6,577 nucleotides of DNA from Acetobacteraceae bacterium. Lineage in GTDB: Bacteria > Pseudomonadota > Alphaproteobacteria > Acetobacterales > Acetobacteraceae. The translations under genes and the position numbers were made by a program. Positions 1-5,246 of the stretch are shown here, one piece after another (within the stretch, counting starts at the first letter, position 1; each line of letters starts with the position of its first letter). The DNA lies in NCBI GenBank assembly GCA_014377905.1, contig JACMOQ010000648.1:1-6577 (forward strand). The letters run 5' to 3'. The notes beneath the pieces were generated by a model that worked only from the letters and a program-made list of their open reading frames with translations, was not told the origin of the DNA and ran no database searches.

Positions 1-631
1 GCTCCATCGCCGCGTGACCCGCGCGCAAGCCTGGGACCGCGCGGTGGAAATGCTGCGTCTGGTGCGCATCCCCGAGCCCGCCCAGCGCGCCCGCGAATAT
101 CCGCATCAACTCTCCGGCGGGATGCGCCAGCGCGCGATGATCGCCATTGCGCTCGCCTGCGACCCGCAAGTGCTGATCGCCGACGAACCCACCACCGCGC
201 TGGACGTCACCATCCAGGCGCAAATCCTCGACCTGATCCTGCAATTGCAGCAGCAGACCGGAACATCTGTCTTGCTGATCACCCACGATCTTGGCGTCGT
301 TGCCGAAACCGCCCAACGCGTGGTGGTGATGTATGCCGGCCGCAAGATCGAGGAAGCAACCGTCGAAGATCTGTTTGAATTCCCGTTGCACCCGTATACC
401 CACGGCCTGCTCGGGTCGATCCCACATCTTGCTGCCATCAGCGGGGCGGTCGCGGAACGCTTGCAGGAAATCCCCGGTATGGTGCCGGCACTCAGCAACC
501 TCCCCCCCGGCTGCGCCTTCGCTGCCCGCTGCGATCGCGCCGACAAAACATGCCGCGCTGATGTGCCGCCGCTGGTTGAATTGCGGCCTGACCACATCGT
601 GGCCTGCTGGCATGCCGGGGCCGCGTCATGA
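1..631 (+). CDS. Peptide/dipeptide ABC importer ATP-binding protein, DppD/OppD-like (5' partial)
   Basis: Cytoplasmic ATPase subunit of a peptide-type (Opp/Dpp/Nik class) ABC importer. It would pair with the next gene's product to drive two membrane permeases. The reading frame is open from the left edge (first whole codon at base 2), so the Walker A and Q-loop part lies outside the window. Numbering from the GTG at base 14, the ABC signature LSGGMRQR is at about 33-40, Walker B (VLIADEP) at 53-59, the D-loop at about 61-64 and the switch histidine at 91. The C-terminal oligopeptide-transporter extension follows, with HPYTHGLL at 126-133 and cysteines at 167, 173, 180 and 198. These cysteines form a CX5CX6CX17C pattern like the [4Fe-4S]-binding motif known in some DppD-type ATPases. 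The gene ends in an ATGA overlap with the next ATPase, so the two are probably translated together. Peptide versus nickel, glutathione or other substrate cannot be decided from this subunit. Confidence 0.93.
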   Translation, partial: LHRRVTRAQAWDRAVEMLRLVRIPEPAQRAREYPHQLSGGMRQRAMIAIALACDPQVLIADEPTTALDVTIQAQILDLILQLQQQTGTSVLLITHDLGVVAETAQRVVVMYAGRKIEEATVEDLFEFPLHPYTHGLLGSIPHLAAISGAVAERLQEIPGMVPALSNLPPGCAFAARCDRADKTCRADVPPLVELRPDHIVACWHAGAAS

Positions 632-1596
632 CCCCGGTTTTGCAGGTCGAGGACCTCAAGAAGCACTACCCGGTGAAGTCAGGCTTTCTGCGCCGCACCA
701 CCGGACAGGTCTACGCCGTCGATGGCGTGAGCTTTTCCATCGCCCCGGGCCAAACCCTTGGCCTGGTCGGCGAAAGCGGCTGCGGCAAGTCCACCGTCGC
801 GCGTGCCGTCATGCGGCTGGTGGCGCCGACATCGGGCCGGGTGCTGGTCGAAGGCACCGACATCGCCACTTTGTCAAAAGCCGAGCTGCGCCCCTATCGC
901 CGCCAGATGCAGATGGTGTTTCAGGACCCGTTTTCGTCGCTCAACCCGCGCATGTCGGCCGGCGACATCGTCGGCGAACCGCTGCTGGTGCATGGCGTCG
1001 CCACCGGTGCGCAAGCCCGCGCCCCGGTCGCTGCCCTGTTCGGCCAGGTCGGGGTGCGTCCCTCCCAGATGGATAATTTCCCCCATCAGTTCAGCGGCGG
1101 CCAACGCCAGCGCATCAGCATCGCCCGGGCGCTCGCGCTCAACCCGCGGCTGATCGTGGCGGATGAACCCGTATCGGCGCTCGATGTGTCGATCCAGGCC
1201 CAGGTGATCAATTTGCTGATGGACCTGCAGCGCGATCAGGGCCTCGCCTATCTGTTCATCGCCCATGATCTCGCTGTGGTCGAACACATCGCCCATCAGG
1301 TGGCGGTGATGTATCTCGGCCGGATTGTCGAAATCGCCGACAAGGTCACGCTATTCCGCAATCCGGTGCACCCGTACACGCGGGCGCTGTTATCGGCGGT
1401 GCCGGTGCCAAATCCGAAACTGAAGCGGAAAAAGCAGTTGCTTGAAGGCGACGTGCCAAGCCCGATGCGACCGCCGCCGGGCTGCCCATTTCATACACGG
1501 TGCCCGTCGGTCATGGCACGCTGTAGAACTGATGTGCCGATGTTGACTGAACGTGCGACGGGGCATTTGGCGGCTTGTCACTTGGAAGAAAAGTAA
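628..1596 (+). CDS. Peptide/dipeptide ABC importer ATP-binding protein, DppF/OppF-like
   Basis: Second ATPase of the same importer, 322 residues, full length for the DppF/OppF family. Walker A GESGCGKST is at 48-56, the Q-loop glutamine at 99 in MVFQDP, the signature FSGGQRQR at 155-162, Walker B LIVADEP at 175-181, the D-loop SALD at 183-186 and the switch His at 213. All catalytic elements look intact. The C-terminal extension contains HPYTRALL at 248-255 and cysteines 286, 292, 299 and 317, again CX5CX6CX17C, as in the preceding gene. The ATG overlaps the upstream stop (ATGA). The only purine-rich stretch before it is a weak GGGG, consistent with translational coupling. It is probably the last gene of an operon whose binding protein and permeases lie to the left, since the next gene is on the opposite strand. 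The class is certain, but the transported substrate is not. Confidence 0.95.
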   Translation: MTPVLQVEDLKKHYPVKSGFLRRTTGQVYAVDGVSFSIAPGQTLGLVGESGCGKSTVARAVMRLVAPTSGRVLVEGTDIATLSKAELRPYRRQMQMVFQDPFSSLNPRMSAGDIVGEPLLVHGVATGAQARAPVAALFGQVGVRPSQMDNFPHQFSGGQRQRISIARALALNPRLIVADEPVSALDVSIQAQVINLLMDLQRDQGLAYLFIAHDLAVVEHIAHQVAVMYLGRIVEIADKVTLFRNPVHPYTRALLSAVPVPNPKLKRKKQLLEGDVPSPMRPPPGCPFHTRCPSVMARCRTDVPMLTERATGHLAACHLEEK

Positions 1597-1619
1597 GCGA
1601 ACACTTTACCTCACCCCAA

Positions 1620-1640
1620 TCACCCCGGCATCGGTGGTGA
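1620..1640. terminator. Possible bidirectional hairpin between convergent operons
   Basis: An imperfect inverted repeat fills the middle of the 59-bp gap between two convergent stop codons. The left arm TCACCCCG and right arm CGG-T-GGTGA pair as eight base pairs with one bulged T around a GCAT loop. Position and dyad symmetry fit a shared transcription terminator. No clear U-tract follows on either strand, so this is not a textbook intrinsic terminator and could be chance pairing in GC-rich DNA. Confidence 0.3.
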
Positions 1641-1655
1641 CGATAACAGGCTCGG

Positions 1656-2159
1656 TTATTCGGCTGCTCCCTGAATTTTGAGGATGCCCGGCAGCGCCAA
1701 TTGCGCAAACAGGCGGACATTGGCGATGTCGGCTTCATCGTACCAGCTGGCGCGATGCAGAAGGTTCAACGTGCCGTAGGTCTGGCCATTCCAGCGCACC
1801 GGCATGTTGAGCACGCTTTCGCAGCCCAGCGACCAGATCAGCTCGTAGTCGTAGAAAACCTCTTTGATGTCGTCTCTGTTGCGGCCGATATAGGGCAAGC
1901 CGTCGAACATCACCGATTGCATCCAGGCGCTTGATGTTACCGGCTTGCGGCCACCGACCGGGTATTCCGCCGGCATGTTGGAATAGAAACGCTCGCTTTG
2001 TTTCAACGCCACGTGATGTACCAGAATGGTGAACAGCACATGGCCAGTGGTGGCGGCCAACGCGGCGTCAATAGCGCGAAAGCCAGCATCGGGCTGGCCG
2101 GCAGTCCCAAGGGCTGCTGTGACGGCGGCGATATGGGGCGTGGCGTCGGGACGGGTCAT
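1656..2159 (-). CDS. GAF-domain protein, last gene of the branched-chain amino acid-type transporter operon
   Basis: A 167-residue, probably cytoplasmic protein consisting of essentially one GAF domain. No DNA-binding, kinase or cyclase domain is attached, and no signal peptide or membrane segment is visible. An N-terminal helical part (about 1-38) precedes the beta-sheet core. It contains FTILVHHV at about 43-50, the segment EYPVGGRKP at 65-73, WMQSVMFDGLPYIGR at 79-93, and the best-conserved part, LIWSLGCESVLNMPVRWNGQTYGTLNLLH spread over 107-135 with Cys113. GAF domains bind small molecules or mediate dimerisation; here the ligand is unknown. The ATG overlaps the livM stop (ATGA), and a GGAGG lies just upstream within livM, so it is cotranslated with the permeases. 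That context suggests a role in sensing or processing the imported compound, which is inference. Some GAF proteins (fRMsr class) reduce free methionine-R-sulfoxide, but the visible single cysteine does not establish that activity. Confidence 0.85.
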   Translation of the reverse strand: MTRPDATPHIAAVTAALGTAGQPDAGFRAIDAALAATTGHVLFTILVHHVALKQSERFYSNMPAEYPVGGRKPVTSSAWMQSVMFDGLPYIGRNRDDIKEVFYDYELIWSLGCESVLNMPVRWNGQTYGTLNLLHRASWYDEADIANVRLFAQLALPGILKIQGAAE

Positions 2160-3064
2160 GAAACCTCCAAGCGATGGGTTCGCGGGCGTTCGGGAATGAT
2201 GCCACCCGGTCGATAAGTCAGCAGTAGAATGAGCACGATGCCGATAATAGCCTCCCTGAGGGCGGCTATCTGCACCGGGGCAAGGCCGGGGATCACGCCG
2301 CCGAGGAAGCGGGTGCCTTCAGTCAGCGCCACCACCAGAATGGCGCCCAGCACCGCGCCGCGCACAGTGCCGGTGCCGCCGGCGGTCAACGCCAGCACGA
2401 CATAGATGGTGACCAAGGGCTGGAACGAATCAGGCGCGATGTAGGCGTTGAAATGGGCGTAAAGCGCGCCGGCCGCGCCCATTAACCCGGCACCGATGGC
2501 AAAGGCTTGCAGCTTGAAGACCAGCACGGGCTTTCCGGCGACCGACGCGATCACGTCGTCTTCCCGAATGGCGCGTAGAACCCGGCCGAACGGGGCGGCG
2601 GACAGGCGGGCGACCAGCAACGCGGCCAGCCCCACGGCAAGCCAGACAATCACCATGAATTGCAGGTTGAACAGCAGGGGCAGCAGCATGCCGCGGCCAG
2701 GCGCCGGGATGGCCGAAATCCCGTCTGTACCGTTGGTCAGCCAGATTTCATTGGACGCCACCAGCCGGATCACTTCGGAAAAGCCGAGCGTGACAATGGC
2801 CAGATAGTCGCCGCGCAATCGTGCGGTCACCAGCGCCACGCCAACCCCGCAGGCCGACGCGGCCAGGATCGCCGCCGGCCACGCCAGCAGCAACGGCACC
2901 TGCAATTTCACCGTCAGCAGCGCCGAACAATAGGCGCCAATGGCAAAGAACCCGACCAGCCCGAGATTGATCATCCCCGCCAGGCCGAAGATCAGGTTCA
3001 GCCCCAGCGCCATCAGCGCGTAGCAGCCGGCGAACACCGCCATGGCGAGCAGATAGTTTTCCAT
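2156..3064 (-). CDS. livM: Branched-chain amino acid-type ABC transporter permease, LivM-like
   Basis: Inner-membrane permease of the hydrophobic amino acid (HAAT/Liv) importer family, 302 residues, normal length for a short LivM. Strongly hydrophobic helices run through the sequence. Family motifs are present in order: ALGLNLIFGLAGMINLGLVG at 19-38 followed by FAIGAY, RLRGDYLAIVTLGFSEVIR at 82-100, the NGTDGI segment at 111-116, FGRVLRAIREDD at 159-170 (the cytoplasmic loop expected to contact the ATPase), GALYAHF at 199-205, TAGGTGTVRGAVLGA at 227-241, and the terminal YRPGGIIPER at 284-293. The ATG directly abuts the LivH stop (TGA|ATG). A GGGGGAG at 3077-3083 can serve as its ribosome site, about a dozen bases upstream. 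It would form the heterodimeric channel with the LivH-type protein. The name is family-level: related permeases carry amides, urea, aromatic acids or other small acids as well as Leu/Ile/Val. Confidence 0.94.
   Translation of the reverse strand: MENYLLAMAVFAGCYALMALGLNLIFGLAGMINLGLVGFFAIGAYCSALLTVKLQVPLLLAWPAAILAASACGVGVALVTARLRGDYLAIVTLGFSEVIRLVASNEIWLTNGTDGISAIPAPGRGMLLPLLFNLQFMVIVWLAVGLAALLVARLSAAPFGRVLRAIREDDVIASVAGKPVLVFKLQAFAIGAGLMGAAGALYAHFNAYIAPDSFQPLVTIYVVLALTAGGTGTVRGAVLGAILVVALTEGTRFLGGVIPGLAPVQIAALREAIIGIVLILLLTYRPGGIIPERPRTHRLEVS
2164..2168 (-). promoter_or_regulatory. Ribosome binding site of the GAF gene, inside livM
   Basis: A GGAGG Shine-Dalgarno sequence lies four bases before the GAF gene's ATG and within the last codons of livM. 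It fixes the ATG at 2159 as the start and supports reinitiation or coupled translation across the ATGA overlap. Confidence 0.7.
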
Positions 3065-3946
3065 TCAGACTGCACGCTCCCCCAGCAAGCCGCGCGGGCG
3101 GAAGGACAGCACCACCAGGATGGCGAGGAACCCGACTGCGGTGCGGTAGGTCGGGTCAAGCACGACGATTGAGAGTTCTTCGCCCACGCCGACCACGAAC
3201 GCGCCCAGCACGGCCCCGGGAATACTGCCGAGGCCACCGACCACGGCTGCCGCAAAGATCGACAGCATCACCCGAAACCCGGTTAGCGGATCGACTGCGG
3301 TATCCATCGCCACCAGCATGCCGCCAAAGCCGGCCAGCCCCATGCCGATGAAATTCGCCAGTTGCGCGACCCGGTCGGCATTGATGCCCTTCAGGGATGC
3401 CAGCATCGGATTATCGGCGACCGCGCGCATCATTTTACCGGTGCGGGTGAAGCCGAGGAACACGAACAGCACCCCCATCGCCACCAGCGCCGCGCCGGCA
3501 TTGTGCACCTGCTGCGGGCCGATGCGCACCATGCCGAACACGCCAAGATCGACCCGCCAATCACGCAGCACCGCAACCGCATAGCCGCGCTGGTCATTAC
3601 CAAAGCCAAAGCGCATCAGGTTTTCCAGCACAATGGTCAAGGCGACCGACGCGATGGCAACCGTCAGCGGCCCGGAGGTGCGCAGCCGCCGCAGGGCGAT
3701 TTCGTCGCTGGCGACCCCGACCATGCCGGCAACCACAAACGCCGCCAGCAACGCCACCCCGGCCGGCAAGCCGAGCCAGACATTGGCAAGGTAGCCCGCA
3801 TAGGCGCCAATCGTTGCGTGGCTGGCAATCGCGAAGCTCGGGAAGCGCAGCACCGCAAAGATCGTAGTGAAGCCGATTGCCGGCACCGCGAGTTGGGTGC
3901 CGGCGAGCAACCCGTTGATCAGCAGCTGGGGAACATCGCCAATCAA
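3065..3946 (-). CDS. livH: Branched-chain amino acid-type ABC transporter permease, LivH-like (TTG start)
   Basis: Inner-membrane permease, 293 residues, partner of the LivM-type subunit. It shows about eight hydrophobic segments. Family landmarks are INGLLAGTQLAVPAIGFTTI at 10-29, RFPSFAIASHATIGAYAGY at 34-52, FTRTGKMMRAVADNPMLASLKGIN at 166-189 (the loop expected to dock the ATPase), VGGLGSIPGAVLGAFVVGVGEE spread over 236-257, and SFRPRGLLGER at 281-291. The chosen start is a TTG whose last two bases overlap the upstream stop (TTGA). It puts 10 residues before NGLLAG, as is usual for LivH, and no in-frame ATG or GTG lies near it. Only weak Shine-Dalgarno-like sequence precedes it, so translation probably depends on coupling to the binding-protein gene. 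The LivH class is firm; the transported substrate is not. Confidence 0.93.
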   Translation of the reverse strand: MIGDVPQLLINGLLAGTQLAVPAIGFTTIFAVLRFPSFAIASHATIGAYAGYLANVWLGLPAGVALLAAFVVAGMVGVASDEIALRRLRTSGPLTVAIASVALTIVLENLMRFGFGNDQRGYAVAVLRDWRVDLGVFGMVRIGPQQVHNAGAALVAMGVLFVFLGFTRTGKMMRAVADNPMLASLKGINADRVAQLANFIGMGLAGFGGMLVAMDTAVDPLTGFRVMLSIFAAAVVGGLGSIPGAVLGAFVVGVGEELSIVVLDPTYRTAVGFLAILVVLSFRPRGLLGERAV

Positions 3947-5133
3947 ATCAGGCCCAAAAGCCGATACTTGCCCTTGTCGGCAACATCAAAACGAAAACGG
4001 CAGCCTTCGATATCGCCCGCCGAGGTGAATTTGCATGGGCCGGAAGCGCCCTCGAAATTCACTTCCTGGCCGGCTGCCAGCAGCTTCAGACCATCGACCG
4101 CGCTCGTCACCTTGGTTCCCGCCGCATCGCCCACGCCGCGCACATTGTCGTGGATTGCCAGCCCAGTTGCCGCCCCTGCCTTACCGATCGCCAGCGCCAC
4201 CAGGGAGATGTGGTCGTGCACCTGGCAGGAATAGGGATCGGGATCAGCTCCGAGAATGGCTTTCACCTTCGCATAGGCCGGGCTACCAAGATCAGGCGAT
4301 GGCGCAAAGCTGATCAGGCCTTCGGCGACGTCCGCGCCAACGGTTTCCAGCAGCTTGGCGTTGGCGGCATACCCATACGTCAATTTCTTGCCCTCGTAGC
4401 CAGCACGGAACAATTCCCGCAAAATCACCGCCAGATCGGGGGTGTAGGAATTGAGAAACAATGCGTCGGGCTTGGTTTTCAGCGCCTGATCAACTTCCGA
4501 ACGGAAGCTGGTTTTGGAGGCGTCGTAAATCACATCGCCCACCGCCTTGGCACCATTCTGGGCCAGCACTTCGGCGATACGATTATAGCTGTCGGCAGCG
4601 AACGGGGTTTGCGCCGATAGCGCGAAAACCGTCTTAGCACCGTTGCTGGCGAGGTATTTTCCCACCGTAGTGGATTGCAGATAGGTGTTGGGCTGGGTCC
4701 GGATAATATAGCCCTGATGTGGCAATCTGGTGATCGAGTCCGCGCCGGAAACGGTGAACAGCATCACCTTGTTTTCCCAAGCCAACGGCGCCACCGCAGT
4801 GGTGACGGCCGATGCCCAGGTGCCGATGATCGCGGAGACTTTATCGACATCGATCAGCTTGCGCGCCGCGCGCACTCCGGCATCGGGGTTGGTTTCATCA
4901 TCCTCGTTGACCAGTTCGATGCGGCGCCCAGCAACGCCGCCCGCCGCATTGATCTCGGCCACCAGCGCATGCGCAACCTTGACCATCGCCGGACCATAAG
5001 GGCCGCCAGCGCCGGTTTGCGGGGTGAGCGTGCCAAGTCGGATCGGCCCGGATTGCGCTACCGCAAGCCGCGAGACGAACGGGGCGGCGAGCCCCCCCAG
5101 CAGGGCGGCGCGGCGGCTGGTGCGAAAGGTCAT
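3943..5133 (-). CDS. Periplasmic substrate-binding protein of a Liv-type ABC importer (type I periplasmic binding fold)
   Basis: Exported ligand-binding protein, 396 residues, typical for the LivJ/Leu-Ile-Val-binding family. The N-terminus MTFRTSRRAALLGGLAAPFVSRLAVAQ has a twin-arginine motif (SRRAALL, 6-12), a hydrophobic core and a plausible AVA|Q cleavage site at 26/27. This suggests Tat rather than Sec export. The mature part begins IRLGTLTPQTGAGGPYG at 31-47, the usual first strand and ligand loop. NEDDETNPDAGVRAARKLI follows at 76-94, then AIIGTWASAVTTAVAPLA at 101-118, QTPFAADSY at 175-183 and FEGASGPCKFTSAGDIEGCRF at 360-380. The last segment is characteristic of these proteins, and its C367 and C378 could form a disulfide. 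It is the first gene of the operon, with AGGAG seven bases before the ATG, and overlaps livH by TTGA. The ligand cannot be read from the sequence; amino acids, amides and aromatic or short-chain acids are all known for this family. Confidence 0.94.
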   Translation of the reverse strand: MTFRTSRRAALLGGLAAPFVSRLAVAQSGPIRLGTLTPQTGAGGPYGPAMVKVAHALVAEINAAGGVAGRRIELVNEDDETNPDAGVRAARKLIDVDKVSAIIGTWASAVTTAVAPLAWENKVMLFTVSGADSITRLPHQGYIIRTQPNTYLQSTTVGKYLASNGAKTVFALSAQTPFAADSYNRIAEVLAQNGAKAVGDVIYDASKTSFRSEVDQALKTKPDALFLNSYTPDLAVILRELFRAGYEGKKLTYGYAANAKLLETVGADVAEGLISFAPSPDLGSPAYAKVKAILGADPDPYSCQVHDHISLVALAIGKAGAATGLAIHDNVRGVGDAAGTKVTSAVDGLKLLAAGQEVNFEGASGPCKFTSAGDIEGCRFRFDVADKGKYRLLGLI

Positions 5134-5140
5134 GGCGTGG

Positions 5141-5145
5141 CTCCT
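5141..5145 (-). promoter_or_regulatory. Ribosome binding site of the binding-protein gene
   Basis: AGGAG on the minus strand, separated by seven bases from the ATG at 5133. This strong, well-spaced site decides the start codon and gives a complete signal peptide directly after it. Confidence 0.75.
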
Positions 5146-5158
5146 GAAGTGCGCAAAA

Positions 5159-5164
5159 TATAAT
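5159..5164 (+). promoter_or_regulatory. Candidate -10 box for the Hint-domain gene
   Basis: A perfect TATAAT on the plus strand. No recognisable -35 box lies 16-18 bases upstream, where the sequence is the translation start region of the divergent gene. If active it would give a leader of roughly 75 bases containing the GATAA palindrome. It sits only nine bases from the opposed -10 candidate, so the two promoters would compete for the same DNA. Confidence 0.25.
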
Positions 5165-5172
5165 CAACGATA

Positions 5173-5202
5173 AGTATATTCCGATTCTCCCCAAAATGGA
5201 AA
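5173..5202 (-). promoter_or_regulatory. Candidate sigma-70-type promoter for the transporter operon
   Basis: Reading leftward, TTTCCA (5202-5197, four of six matches to TTGACA) and TATACT (5178-5173, five of six matches to TATAAT) are separated by 18 bases. This would start transcription about 30-35 bases before the binding-protein ATG. It lies in the only AT-rich stretch upstream of the operon. The -35 match is modest and alphaproteobacterial promoters are often degenerate, so this is a candidate only. Confidence 0.35.
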
Positions 5203-5204
5203 AC

Positions 5205-5232
5205 TTAAGGACTGATAAGGGTTATCCTTTAA
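5205..5232. repeat. GATAA palindrome / possible hairpin or operator in the divergent intergenic region
   Basis: The core GATAA-GGG-TTATC (5214-5226) is a perfect inverted repeat. Outer arms TTAAGG (5205-5210) and CTTTAA (5227-5232) extend the pairing with one G-U pair and a bulged ACT. It lies just upstream of the candidate -35 of the transporter operon and 14 bases before the Hint-gene ATG. It could therefore be an operator for either gene or an mRNA hairpin near the Hint-gene ribosome site. A further GATAA occurs at 5169-5173. Chance cannot be excluded. Confidence 0.3.
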
Positions 5233-5246
5233 TCGAACGGTGCCTC

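Noticed and set aside
333..1076. Plus-strand open frame of 247 codons spanning the two ATPase genes in another frame
   Set aside because: It overlaps both ATPases, whose motifs are intact. Its Pro/Arg/Ala-rich translation is that of a frame-shifted GC-rich gene.
1..1596. The two ATPases as the missing energy subunits of the Liv-type importer
   Set aside because: Their C-terminal cysteine-containing extensions are diagnostic of the peptide/nickel class, whereas LivG/LivF are shorter and lack them. They are also on the opposite strand and convergent to the Liv operon.
3362..4234. Plus-strand open frame of 290 codons across the livH/binding-protein junction
   Set aside because: It is antisense to two well-supported genes. 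Its translation is rich in Gln, His, Arg and Asp and has no family resemblance, so it is a shadow.
5138..5153. Sigma-54-like element on the plus strand (TGGCTC and TGC with GG-N10-GC spacing)
   Set aside because: The -24 half matches but the -12 half is poor. The element overlaps the start codon region and ribosome site of the divergent binding-protein gene, so it is probably coincidental.
5196..5246. Longer start for the Hint gene at the in-frame ATG 5196
   Set aside because: The bases before it (CTCCCCAAA) have no Shine-Dalgarno character, and it would place coding sequence over the candidate -35 of the opposite promoter. The start at 5247 was preferred, although its own site is weak too.
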